NCBI GenBank assembly: GCA_003184365.1
Contig: NKYR01000002.1
Coordinates: 434,976-498,975, forward strand
Direction: 5' to 3'
From: Evernia prunastri
Lineage: Eukaryota; Ascomycota; Lecanoromycetes; Lecanorales; Parmeliaceae
DNA length: 64,000 nucleotides
Shown: in pieces, positions 33,598 to 45,906 of the stretch
Layout of the letters: every line of letters begins with the position of its first letter
How positions within the stretch are numbered: position 1 is the first letter of the stretch
Translations under genes and position numbers: made by a program
Notes under the pieces: model-generated
Told to the model about the DNA's origin: nothing
Databases searched by the model: none
What the model saw: the letters and a program-made list of their open reading frames with translations, nothing else

Positions 33598-35124
33598 GCT
33601 TTTTAACGAGATTGTATTTAATCAATAACGCGTTTTTTAAGAGTCGAAGAAGTAATGTTATGAAATAACGTAATTACTTTGATAGAAGGTTTTTAGTTGA
33701 TTAAAAAAGCTTTTATATATTCTTTTATTATATTGTCTAGACGTTAATGCTTTAAATTCTTCTTTGTAATCTTACAAATCTAATAAGTCTTGCGAGTTTT
33801 GCGAGTCTTTGAAGTCTTTAAAATCTTTGAAGTCTTTAATAAAGTTATAAATTTTTCACTATAAGAGAAAAGTATAATTTGTCTTATTTTTAATCGTCTT
33901 AATTGATTATTAATTAAGAATTAAACATTGAGTTTTATAGCGAGACTTACAGCGAGACTTATAGAGAGACTTATAGCGAAACTTATAGAGAGACTTACAG
34001 AGAAACTTATAAAGAGATATATATGAAAACTTGCAAAGAGGCTTACAAAGAGATCTTCAAAGACTCTTTATACATAATTTTTATTTTAAATAATAATTAT
34101 CTTCTCAGAACTTTATTATGAAATAATTATCAACTATAAATTCAATCAAGTATACTTCTTTTGTTATTATATATATAAATATCGTTCGAAGCTATATCGC
34201 GTTATCAATAAATCTTTCTGTCGCCGTCGAAGCCTTTAGACGATATGACAAATATGATATTTTGTGAAAAAGATTATTTGATAGTACTAAATTAGCGTCT
34301 ACGACTCGAGTTGAGAACAATAAATCAATCAAATCGCATTATTTTGATAATTTCTTCTCTACCTTCTTCTGTCTTCTCTATCTTCTCCGTCTGAGCATAT
34401 GATATTATTTTTACATTTTTGATTATCATTTGATTATTTCTATATCGATTTACTTCAAAATAAAGCTCTGCAATGTCGAAACACTATACTATTCATAAAA
34501 CGTGATTCAAGAGTCTCAAATATGGTATTGTTGTCGTCATAGTCTGTTCCAAAAGGTGGTCGGGTTTTTTGGTGGGGTTTCGGATTTATCGGATTTTAGG
34601 GTATTGCATTAGTAGGTGTGTTGCATTAGTAGGTGACAACGAGTACCGAGCCGGCCGCTTACCTACCGAGCGCTAATTAAGGTACCTAGGGAGCTAGGGT
34701 AAGCTCAGATCTCTCCACTTAAAAAAAGGCCTAGGTAGACCCCTTCATTGTTCATTGCAATGTTATCAAGGTACTGACTGGGATATGGTTAACCATGAGA
34801 TGAGCCATGAGATGAGCCATGAATAAATAGAATAATATACTCTAGTAAGACTTACTTATATCATCCGCATAATCAAAATCGCCATTCATGACGAGAACAC
34901 TGATCCTTGATCCCCTACCATTGGCCTTTTCGACAAGGTGCCATGGCATCAATGATGTACTTTAGTCGACGGATGGATGAACTGGTCATGACGACTAGAG
35001 TACTCTAGACCAAAGGGTGATCGCTAGTTATTCGTCACTACCTCACACATATTCTATATTCTGCGCTACTTTATCGCATGTCCAGCACCGGCCGACTCAG
35101 GCCGGAAAACCCTTTCATCGCCGC
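33598..35124. other. AT-rich, RIP-like block with 12-bp tandem repeat
   Basis: AT-rich up to about 34500, then more balanced towards the hydrolase gene. No gene is supported. It contains the 12-bp repeat listed separately. Confidence 0.6.
33939..34058 (+). repeat. Degenerate 12-bp tandem repeat, about 10 units
   Basis: Ten successive 12-mers close to AGAGAGACTTAT can be read without indels; the last four are the most diverged. In the plus frame the units would encode four-residue repeats of the type S/R-E-T-Y, but the frame is short and has no start. Confidence 0.8.
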
Positions 35125-35992
35125 TCAGCTCAAAGCCGAAGACGTGCGACCAATGAGATCGCGAATTCCTTTGATTATGAACCCAGTCGACTTGTGGTCT
35201 TGTGGAAGCATGTGCCCTTTTCCGTGATCCACTATTTCCGCGGACTGCTGGTCGCAGAGGTGGTAAAGCGCGAGAAAACCGTCTTTTATCGGATCGTTGA
35301 AACCGATAATGTGCAAGTTCGGCAGGTCGATGATCGATCCACATACATCGGCCAAGTATGGTCCCTGACCGTCTCGCTTGAGTGGAGGACTGCCGCTCAT
35401 GAACACTGCACACCTGACGCTTTGACCCGGAATGTCTCCACTTTTGCTTCGTTGCAACTCTTCGATAACGAATGTGGCTGCAACACATGCGCCTTCCGAG
35501 TTACCGATGAGTCCATCGAACGGTCCTTCTTCCACGACGACCTGGCGCAAGCGATCGAGAACGCTCCCGACGCTGCTGGAGCTTCGGTGGCCCGGTAGTT
35601 CAAAAAAAGAACGGAACTTTTGTTCTGGAGCCATCGCCGGTGTCTTTCTCAAGTACTCCAGAATGTTTTCGTCTGGTATGCCCTCGACATATGACTCGAG
35701 AAAGCGAACGTGGGGAGGAGCGCCAAAATACTCCGCACAATCCTTAGGAGGAGGTGCCGCAACTCTCCCGTGGATGAAGTGAAATGAGGCGGTACCGTCT
35801 TCTTCTAAAGCTCTGACAATTGGTGCTATGAGTATTCAGCCATAGAATCTGAGCTGACCATAGGATCTTTTCCTACCCATCAGCGAGGCGAACGTCTGCG
35901 TAAGCTGTCAGTCCGAGTTCCTTCAATAGGGCAAACTCGCGCAAAAGTACCTCAGCACTTTGATTTGCTCCGGCCAGACATAGAAACTTCAT
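35125..35992 (-). CDS. FSH1-family serine hydrolase (trans-acting PKS release type)
   Basis: Exons 35992-35877 and 35812-35125 splice in phase to 267 residues. The start MKFLCLAGANQSAEV is typical of the FSH1 (DUF341) alpha/beta hydrolases, normally MR-LCLHGxG. The nucleophile elbow is GNSEGACVAA (G-x-S-x-G). An acid is expected around FNDPIKDGF, and the catalytic His in DHGKGHMLP. In several fungal pathways a free-standing FSH hydrolase releases the product from a highly reducing PKS; the divergent position next to one here supports that role. The acceptor at 35814-35813 was chosen because it restores frame; the more distal TAG does not. The frame is intact, unlike several neighbours. Confidence 0.85.
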
Positions 35993-36568
35993 GGTTAGGA
36001 TTTTCTTGGAACGCTGATGAGGAAGACTGTGGTGACCGAGAGATTTTTGTACAAACGACATATTTTCGGAAGAGATGTATCTTCTCTCCCAATCTATCTT
36101 CAACTAGCCGCCTACCTCACGACACCCTTGGTAAGCGAGATCTGGTGTGAGAACCAACCCTTTGTCTAACGAAGGTCATGAATCATTGATGAACCTGCAT
36201 AAGACAAGTGTCTAGACCGAGCTAAGGTCGGCTTACACCTTATGCGAGTCTTCGGTGCCTCCAGTGAATTTTTCCAAAAAGGAGCCTAGTGGGTTACATG
36301 ATGTTTTGTATAACAATATTTCCAGAGTCAACTTTCCGAACCTTATCTTACTTATCGTTGCCAACGGGGTTTAGCGTTTGCCAATGATCTTTCCACACTT
36401 TTCTAGTTCAAATCGGGGTCCATGATGCAAGCATCTTGATCGCACGAGGGTGTAAGGTCGGCTCCCCCCAGCCTGATGAAAAGAGAACTCTCTCTGCAAC
36501 ATTGATGCAGAACCTGCTTCCATTAAATTTCGTTTTGATTGAAGCGGCCTCGATTTAGCCGTTTCGCT
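35993..36568. promoter_or_regulatory. Putative bidirectional promoter, hydrolase/PKS
   Basis: A 576-bp region between divergent start codons. A TATA-like ATAACAATATTT occurs at about 36310. No transcription-factor palindrome is recognised with confidence. Confidence 0.4.
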
Positions 36569-39500
36569 ATGCATTCAAAAGTCGTCGATGGGCCGAAGCC
36601 CATCGCCATCCTTGGGATGGCTTGTCGTCTACCCGCAGGTGCGTCGAATGTTGAAGACCTTTGGCTGGCGCTTGCCAATGGCCAAGGGGGTTGGACTTCT
36701 CATCCGGAAGATCGAACACAACCCCAAAGATACTACCATCCAAGCCCGGACAAGAAGGGATCTTTCGTCCCCAAGGGAGGACACTACCTGGAGGAAGATA
36801 TTGCACGCTTTGATGCCAAATTCTTTAATGTTTCCGCACCAGAAGCGATAGTAAGCACCTAATCTACTCTCAACCCTCCATATATCGAACTGACCATGAC
36901 GACAACAGGCTATGGATCCCCAACAGCGACAACTGTTAGAGGTCAGTTACGAGGCGTTTGAGAATGCGGGTATATCATTATCGAGTGTTGCAGGTACCGA
37001 CGTTGGGGTATTCATCAGTGCCAGCACCAATGATTACCGTTTCGTTTTCCACAACGACCTCGACACATTGCCAATGTTTGAATCCACTGGGAGTGAATTA
37101 TCGATCATGTCCAATCGTATCTCCTATACTTTCAATCTTAGAGGTCCAAGTATGACGATTGATACTCCCTGTTCCTCAAGTTTGATCGCACTCCATACAG
37201 CATTCAGAAGTCTACAGGTCGGAGAAAGCTCTTGCGCCATTGTCGGTGGATCTAACCTCCACATCACTCCAGATTCCTACATTTCATTCTCGACGATGAG
37301 GTAAGCACTATCGTTTGCGAATTACCTATCTTTGATTACGAGTGACTAAGTTGTACAGGCTCCTGTCGCCCCATGGACGATCGTGCAGTCAATGGGTTTG
37401 GGCGCGGAGAGGGCACAAGTTGCATAATACTGAAGCCTTTAGATGCCGCATTGAAAGACCACGATCCCATAAGGGCAGTTATTCGCAATACGGGCACTAA
37501 TCAAGATGGGAAGACGACAGGTATCACGATGCCGAATGGTGAAGCACAGGCCGCCTTAATGCAATCAGTCTACGAGGCAGCGGGCTTAGATCCCCTTGAA
37601 ACAGACTATGTTGAGGCTCATGGGACAGGCACTGCGGTTGGGGACCCAGTAGAAGCAGCCGCTTTAGGAAAGGTCTTCGGCCGAGGACCGGATCAACAGC
37701 CTCTTTTCATTGGCTCAATCAAATCTAATATAGGTCATCTAGAGAGCGCAAGCGGTGTCTGTTCGATTATCAAGTCCGCACTGATGCTTGAGCGAAAGTT
37801 CCTAGTACCCAATTTTGATTTTCAAAAACCGAACAGCAAGATCCCTTTCGATCAGTGGAACATGCGGGTAGCATCAAAGTACGTTCCCTGGGAATCTCAT
37901 GGTACAAGGAGAGCATCTTGCAACAACTTTGGCTTCGGAGGTAGCAACAGCCACATCATAATGGAAGAGGCCATTTTACCGGGGGAACCACGTACATTCG
38001 AGCCGGATGGTGTGCTGGTCAAAGACCAAACCTGGTCAGACGGCCCTATAACCTCTGACTTTATGTTGTCTGCCAACCAATATCTATACGTTTTCTCCGC
38101 CAACGATCGCGAGTCACTCCAGAAACAAATCGCGTCGATCGCAGCTTATGTGAAAGCACGCCCAATGACTTTGTACCCAGATCTACAGGAGTCCTTGGCT
38201 TTCACTTTGGGGCAACGACGGTCTGTCTTGGCGTGGAAAGCCGCAATCCTTGCCCCCAACCCTGACGCGATGATACAAAACTTGAGTAACGCAATGGATC
38301 GTCCATCCCATTCGACCGAAGGTCCAAGGATCAGTTTTGTGTTCACGGGTCAAGGTTCGCAGTGGGCTCAAATGGGCAGGGACCTGTTCCTCACGTATCC
38401 CACGTATGCACAAGCAATTATAGAAGCCAATCGGATCTTGATCAGCCTCGGCGCTAATTGGTCCCTGGTCGATGAAATCGAGAAATCCAAAGACCATTCA
38501 TTGGTCGACAGACCGTACATTAGCCAGCCTGCGTGTACAGCCTTGCAGATTGCTTTGGTTGATCTACTGGCTTCATGGGGCGTCACTGCCCAGAGTGTCA
38601 TTGGTCACTCAAGTGGTGAGATTGCCGCAGCATACGCTGCCAAGATTCTTGATCTGAACGCATGCATGAAGATAGCCTACTATAGAGGCGTTGTGGCTAC
38701 CCAGTTGAGAGAAGATTTTGGAGATCTTCATGGAGCCATGCTAGCCGTTGGAGCTAGCCAAGAGGAAACGCAGGCTGTGATCGATGAGAGTGATGCTGAT
38801 ACCAGCAGAGTTGTCATCGCATGTATCAATAGCCCTTTAAGTATGACGGTGTCAGGAGACGAAGAAGGGATAGAACACGTTCAGAACCTCGCCGCAAAGA
38901 AATCAATATGGAATCGCAGACTCAAAGTCGACGTCGCATATCACTCTCACCATATGCACCGCGTTGCTGACACGTATCATACGCTCATTGGGGAACTGCA
39001 TCCTAATACCGAGACTGCACTTATGTTCTTTTCGTCCCTGAAAGGGGCAAAGGTTGAACCTCGGTCGTTGGGAACCAGATACTGGGTTAGTAATCTAACA
39101 TCCCAAGTCCAATTTTCCGAAGCCTTCAGCCAGTTGTTTAGCTCTGAACATAGTTCAACCGAGCTCAAGGATGATATGCTTGTTGAGATTGGTCCTCATG
39201 CAGCATTGCAAGGCCCGATTAGACAAATCCTTCAAACATTGAAAAGCAACTCTCGAAACATTCAGTACGCGCATTCCCTTGTGCGTAATGAAGACGCCGT
39301 CCCGGTTATGCTACGTCTATCGGCTCGCCTCTTCTTGAGTGGCTACAAAATGGAGATGGGAGCTGTCAACTTTCCTGGCTCAAAAAGGCGACTTCCTAAA
39401 GTTCTGACTGATCTGCCTTCTTATCATTGGAACCACAGCAAGCGCTACTGGCACGAGACTAGGTTCACACAAGAAACGCGAACAGTCAAATCACAACGAC

Positions 39501-42500
39501 ATGATCTTCTTGGAATCCGGGTCCTAGATAGCAGCCTTCTCGAGCCTCAATGGAGAAACGTTCTACCTTCCGACGATGTTCCATGGCTTCGAGAGCACCG
39601 CGTCCAAGGACTCACAGTGTTCCCCATGGCCGGCTATCTGTGTATGGCTATGGAGGCCTGCAGACAACAAGCGGCTTGGAAGGATTCAAGTCCCGACCTT
39701 GTTCTGTTTCGAGAGGTTACCGTCCATCAAGCTCTGTCTATTCCAGATACTGGGTCTGTAGAGCTCAGGCTGTCATTGGTACCATTCAACGAGGGGACAA
39801 GGTCCTCCTCTGGTCACTGGAATCAATTTAGAGTGTTCTCGTGGACCAGCGATAGAGGCTGGTTGGAACACTGCCGTGGTCTCGTGACTTCTAGTTCTAC
39901 GCCGGAGATGAATCCACTGGAAGACTCGGAAAGGCATGGAAGCCGTTCTCGAGCCATTTCGGATGAAATAGCGCGGCGCCGAAGCCTGGCAGCAAGGTCT
40001 CTGGATTTTTCAGTCCTGTACCGTGCTGTCGCTGATGCTGGCTTTGAATACGGACCTACCTTCCGTCACATGGAAAACATGACATGTGGCCCCTCGATCG
40101 TAAGCTATCAAGCCGTCATTCCGGATACTGCTGCTTTGATGCCCCAGATGTTTGAATCTCTGTACACGATACACCCTGTCACCCTGGACTTGATCTTTCA
40201 AAGTGTTTGGCCACTGTTGACCAATGGCGGCGAAAGCTTGGATGTACCTTACATGCCAATTAGTATCGGTGAGATGACTATCTCGACGAAGTTACCAAGC
40301 AGGCCTGGGACAGCTTTTCAAGTCTGCGCGCGAACAAAGCTTGCGGATAAATTCTCTCGGAAGCCTGTATTCGATGTAGATGCAGTTGACCCTCAGGGCT
40401 CTTCTTCGCTTCCTTGTCTAAGTATTGAAAAGCTTGTCACGGCACCTGTACAAAACTCTCCTAACAGGGGTCAGGATCTGAGAGAAAGGTGTTTTCGAAT
40501 CCAATGGGAACCAAGCATTGACTATCTCGACCGATCACAATATAGCAGGATTTTCTCCCTTGGCCCTGCAAGTCCAACCTTCATCGATGAGCTTTGGACG
40601 CTAGAGCAACTCAGCTTCTTGTATATAGTTGATGCGGTAAACCAGACCATGGGCGAGTCAATCACCGCTCTCCACCACCAATAGCTTTTCGGATGGATGG
40701 AAAGGCAAGTTCGGCTCGTGCGAGACGGTCAGAACGCCAATATCAGCCGCGAGCTGATCGGGATGCCTGAAGCTGAAGGCCACTTGCTTCGAGAGTCCGC
40801 CAAAACTTTAGGTGTGGGGGCCTCCTTGGTTTCCCGAATTGGGGAAAGCCTACCGGCCATTCTACGAGGTGAGATAGAGCCTCTATCGATAATGTTGGTA
40901 GATAACCTTCTTGACCAATTCTACGCGGAGTTCGATACGTATAAGCGACGATACGCCCTTGCGGCCAAATACATTGAAAAGCTAGCTCATCAGAACTCTG
41001 GACTCCGGATCATAGAGATCGGGGCTGGAACTGCAGGTACTACCGTCCCGCTCCTGAAAGCTCTCGGCGGCAACGCAGGAGTACCCGCGAAGTTCGCGCA
41101 ATACGACTTTACGGACGTGTCCATTGGATTCTTCGAGTCCGCAAAAGCCAAGTTGGCACCATGGGGGCAGCTTGTCAAGCTCCAAAAACTCGATATCGAA
41201 CGTACACCCATGGATCAGGGCTTTCAAGCGGAACACTACGATGTTGTCGTAGCGTCTGACGTCCTGCATGCTACTGCAAACATGCAGAGCACGATGGAGA
41301 ATGTCCGTTCCTTACTCAAACCTGGGGGTAAGCTGTTGCTTATCGAAGAGACGGGTTGTGGGAAGCTGATGAGATGGCTTCCCTTCGCTACCTTGCCTGG
41401 TTGGTACGTACTGCTTTCAGGATGATACTCCTTTTCCGTGATGGGGGCCACAAGAATTGTCTAATTGCTTGAACTTCTATTCTTTCCTTCTTTATCCCAT
41501 CGGCTGGCAGGGGGGAAAATTCAGGGGCTCAGCCCTGCGAGCCAAGACATCTTACCCCCGAGGCGCCAGCCGATGGGATAGCCATGGTTGGAGGCGAAAG
41601 ACAATGCTGATTCGAGACTGCAGGTGGATGGGAAGTTCAACCAACGGTGAGAACGACCTGAATGGTAAACCTTGCTCCCTCGATGTAGACTGGTGCGAAA
41701 TGCTAATGGACCTTGGGGCTTAGGTATGATGCGCCGGGAAGACGGTCCAATGCTCACTGAAGCGCAATGGGGTACTCTACTTGAAGCCAGCGGTTTTAGT
41801 GGTCTCGATGGAGCTGTACAAGATTATCCTGAGTATCCCGAACAGGCTGCTAGTGTAATGTTTGCTTCGGCTAGTCTTTCGCGAAATACCAATTCAAAGC
41901 TCGACATGATTATCGCCGGACAGGGTGTTCCTGGGAGTCTCTCCCGGATGGAGCTAAATTCGTCACTGGAAGTTTTGGGCTCCGTTACTTGGATTACTCT
42001 CTCAGATCTACCAGACATGGACCTCTCCGATAAATATTGCATCCTCCTGGATAATCCGGCAGACCAGTATCTGACAACAATGACCGCTGCGTCATTCCGA
42101 GGCTTGCAAAAGCTAACGCAAGTCCTGGGTGTTCTGTGGGTCACTGGAGGATCCAGATCGCCAGATACAGGGTTGGTGAAGGGGTTTACCAGATCTGTTG
42201 GGTCAGAGAACCCCAACACAAGCTTTACAACACTCGCAATTGATGATTGGATGTCTCGGAGAGATGCCGCCGACATGATTTCCAAAGTTGTAGAACGCTC
42301 GTTCTTGGACCATTCGGAGCAGACTATACTTGACGAAGAATTTGAGGAAAGAGATGGTGTCTTGTACATTCCTCGCTTTGTTCGTGACACACTGATGGAC
42401 AAAGCCTTCAATCTGGAAACTGGGGATGAGAATTCTGTAAGCCTACAGCCGTTTTCGCAAGAGACGCGTCCACTCAAATTGACCATCAATAACCCTGGCT

Positions 42501-44946
42501 TTCTGGATACGCTATGTTTCGTTGATGATGAGCGCGCAGCAGAGCCACTTCCTGACGACGAAATCGAGATCGATATCAAAGCTTCTGGTCTCAATTTCAA
42601 GGATGTGATTCTCGCTCTTGGTCAGCTTGCCGGGAATCACTTGGGCCAAGAATGCAGCGGAATCGTCACTAGGGTCGGTGCCAGAGTGTCACACATCAAA
42701 TGCAATGACCGCGTCTGTGCAGTCATCGAGGTACGTATTTCCGTAGTCCATATTTCTTATTGAAAATCGAGACACGGATTGAATTCCTACTCTCGAGTGT
42801 GTTTCAGCGCTCCGGATACCCTATGAGAAGAGCAATACTGATCGCAAGTTATACCCCAGAGTTCGATTGCCAATTTTGGACGTTGCAATGCCGCATGTGC
42901 AATACCAATACCGGAACATATGTCATACGCAGAAGCTGCCTCGATCCCTATCATTTATTGTACAGCCCAATACTGCTTGAAAGATGTCGCCCGCTTGCAG
43001 TCCAATGAAACGGTCTTGATTCATGCAGCAGCTGGAGGAGTTGGCCAAGCAGCCATTATGCTTGCTCAAGCACGTGGGGCGAAAGTCCTGGCAACCGTTG
43101 GAAGCCACGAGAAGAAAGACTTCTTGATGTCTACGTATGGGGTCTCCGCAGACTGCATCTTCTACAGCCGAGATACATCGTTCACTCAAGGCGTCATGGA
43201 GGCCACAAACGATAAAGGAGTAGACGTCGCTCTCAACTCTCTTGCGGGAGATCAACTACGCGCCACCTGGAAATGTATGGCCCCGTTTGGCCGCTTCGTC
43301 GAGATTGGCAAGCGAGACATCACTAGCAATATGAATCTCGAAATGTCTCGCTTCGAGCGAAACGTTAGCTTTTCTGCCGTGGATCTCACCGATCTAATTC
43401 ATCCGAGGCCTCAAATGCTACAAAATGTCTTCGTGCATATCATGGATAAGTTCAAGCAGAATAAGATTAGGCCTGTCGCGCCTATACATGAATTTGCCAC
43501 ATCGGAAGTGGAAAAGGCATTCCGTGCTTTGGGAAGTGGGAAGCTCATGGGAAAATTGGTTATTGTGCCGAGAGCTGATGATATGGTTATGGTCAGTCAT
43601 GCGGATACCTCTACAGTGTTCCTGAGAAGAGGCATCATCTTGTCCCTGCCTAGCTCTCCGTGCCACGAAATCAATACTGACATTTCCACCAGGCCACTCG
43701 ACCCAAGAAAGAATCAGACTTTCTACGCGCCGATGTTTCTTACCTCATTACGGGCGGCACTGGTGGCATCGGGCGTGCTATATGCCAGTGGATGGCGCAT
43801 CACGGTGCCAAAAACATCATACTGGCGTCGAGAAGCGGTCAGACCCAGCCAAATGCGAAGGAATTGATAGGAAGGCTGAACGCTCTCGACGTAAGGGTCG
43901 AGGTACGCCAGTGCGACATTGGAAAAGAAAACGAAGTCAAGAACCTGATTGTCGAGTGTGAAAAGATGATGCCCCCAATTGGAGGCGTCATTCACGGTGC
44001 CTTTGTCAGCAGAGTCAGTCTCCCGATCCCTCCTTCAAACTCAAATCGGTCACAGGTTAACCCTCGCCAATAGGACATCCTCTTTGAGCAAGCGGATTAC
44101 AGTGACTGGGCCGCTGTGATTGAACCAAAGTTCAATGGTACATGGAATCTACACAGGAACCTACTCGACCACCAACTCGACTTCTTCATCATGCTGTCTT
44201 CAATCAGCGGCATCGTCGGCAACCGCGGCCAAGCCGCCTACGCCGCCGCCAGCACCTTCCTCGACGACTTCGCAAGGTTCCGAGCGTCCAACGGCCTCCC
44301 CGGAACATCCATCGACCTGGGCGTAGTGTCCGGGATCGGCTACGTGGCCGACAAGCCAGAGCTCCAAGCCGGGCTTGACGCTCTGACGGGGGGGAACGCC
44401 AGTCTCACCGAAAAGGACGTGCTCGCCCTTATCAAGCTAGCCGTCATGGGCAAAATGGGGCAAAGCGCCAACTGCCAACGCACCGTCGGACTGACGTTCG
44501 ACAACTACAACCCCAACAGCGCCGCGGCGTTCTGGACCGCCAAAGCGCGCTTCTCGCACCTCCTCCATGCCGCCCTTGTCGATTCCCAAGACGCCGACAC
44601 CGCCGCGACCACCCACAGTGGCGGTCCGAGCGTCACGCCCAAGCAGGCACTGAAGCAGGCCACCAACCTCCCCGGCGCCATCTCCGTGACCACCGATGCA
44701 CTGATCGGCAAGTTCTCCAGCGTGCTCATCATCCCCGCCGAAGAGATTGGCGCCGAGAAAGCGGTCGTGGCCCTGGGGTTGGACTCGCTGGTCGCGGTCG
44801 AAGTGCGGAGTTGGATCGCGAGGGAGTTCGAGGCGGCGCTGACGACGATGGAGTTGATGACGAGTTCGAGTCTCAACGCGTTGGCGGAGTCGGTCGTGGG
44901 TAAGTCGAAGCTGTGCGAGAGGTTCGGGAAAGGGGAGGAGGGGTGA
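36569..44946 (+). pseudogene. Highly reducing polyketide synthase, KS-AT-DH-cMT-ER-KR-ACP, with coding lesions
   Basis: Iterative type I PKS. Seen in order: KS (DTPCSSSLIALHTAF, VEAHGTGTAVGDP, NIGHLESASG), AT (FTGQGSQWAQMG, GHSSGEIAAAYAA), DH (HRVQGLTVFP, HPVTLDLIF), C-methyltransferase (IIEIGAGTAGTT, LPGWWMG), ER (ASGLNFKDVI, HAAAGGVGQAA), KR (LITGGTGGIGRAI, YAAASTFLDDFA) and ACP (LGLDSLVAVEV). Introns supported by phase include 36851-36908, 41404-41623, 41647-41723, 42731-42859 and 43592-43692, plus one after VIHGAFVSR (about 44009). Two problems remain: the KS frame shifts just after the junction near 37358-37373, and an in-frame TAG at 40682-40684 follows TALHHQ. Either would remove everything downstream. 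All catalytic residues are otherwise kept, so the damage is recent or a draft error. There is no thioesterase; the neighbouring FSH hydrolase may supply release. Confidence 0.88.
41498..41583. mobile_element. Hairpin/MITE-like insert inside a PKS intron
   Basis: Inverted repeats of about 15 bp (TCCCATCGGCTGGC and its complement) lie about 50 bp apart and are bordered on both sides by TA, the target duplication of Tc1/mariner-type elements. The inter-arm region has further G/C-run complementarity. The host intron is 220 bp, far longer than its neighbours. Confidence 0.45.
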
Positions 44947-45906
44947 GGGCGATTGGATTGGATTTTTGTTGTAAATTGTGTTGGTCCTGTCGATGTGGTT
45001 GATAGTGATGATGATGAGGCGGAAACAAGGTTCTTCACGGGTTTCGAGATGAAGTCTCAATGTCAGTGGTCATACATAATTGATTGGCTACTGTATATCT
45101 CCTTCATTTTATCTTATCGGTCTTCCAACATCCAAGCTGTGCTGGGTAAGGCTGCGACACCTTTTCGTACCCTTTCGCTGAGCCTCAACTCTAAGGTACC
45201 GCGCTGGTGAGCTTGCAGCTAAGAGAACGTTTCTCGTCAAGTCTGTGTCCCTACTCTACAGTCTCATCGGCTTTTTTGCCCATGAGAGCAAAATTTCACG
45301 TCATCCACGATCTCGATGAAAACCAGAACAGACTCTTGAGCTTAACAGCAACGGTGACTGTGATTGTTGGGGGCACGCCAACCATGATACCAAGGCGGCT
45401 GATGATAGGTGCAATGATACAGGCGGGGATAGCTGGGACAACAATCAGGGCGGACGAGATGGTGGCTGGGGTGGGAATGATGATGGGAAGGGTGAGAGAT
45501 GAGGGCAACTGCAATGGCAATTCAGGCGGTGACGATTCATGGGGAGCAGATACTGGCGGGGCAGGAAGAGGAGGTGGTGGTGGCGCCTGGTAGGTCCACA
45601 TTTCGAGGAGGAAACCAGCTCTATACTTGTCACCGAGGTAGCTAGGAGAAGAGGCGGCATAGGATAACGTATAGCTCTTACTACAGTGCGCTGCAGTGAC
45701 GGAAAGTCATCCCTGAATTGATACTTCCTTCAAGGCCTCGCGTCTCCAGGCTCGTCCAGCGATGCGGTTGTCCAACACAGCTCCAAGGGCTTCGAGTCTT
45801 TAATCCATCAAGCTGATCGGTAATCGTTTCATTCCAAATACGTCGTGCTTCGTCCAGCGGCCATCATTAAATGTGAAGCGTTGCTCCCTACCAGTTGGTT
45901 TTTCTC
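44947..45906. other. Intergenic region with Gly-rich frame
   Basis: Convergent spacer between the PKS and the Arg/Ser-rich gene. Around 45350-45600 several frames read Gly/Asp/Trp-rich low-complexity sequence (GGRDGGWGGNDDGKG), without a start or conserved domain. I do not call a gene. Confidence 0.45.

Noticed and set aside
33939..34058. CRISPR-like array
   Set aside because: Units are contiguous 12-mers without spacers, in a fungal nuclear genome.
41404..41723. A 320-bp disruptive insertion in the PKS methyltransferase
   Set aside because: Two introns around a 23-nt exon recover the expected LPGWWMG...DGP sequence in frame.
43592..43735. Apparent +2 frameshift between ER and KR of the PKS
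   Set aside because: A 101-bp intron (43592-43692, donor GTCAGT, branch site ACTGAC, acceptor CCAG) restores a conserved in-phase sequence, so no lesion is needed.
44437..45060. 207-residue minus-strand frame
   Set aside because: Antisense shadow of the PKS KR/ACP region, which has very GC-rich third positions.
45207..45593. 128-residue Gly-rich plus-strand ORF
   Set aside because: Low-complexity composition with competing open frames, no domain and no splice evidence.
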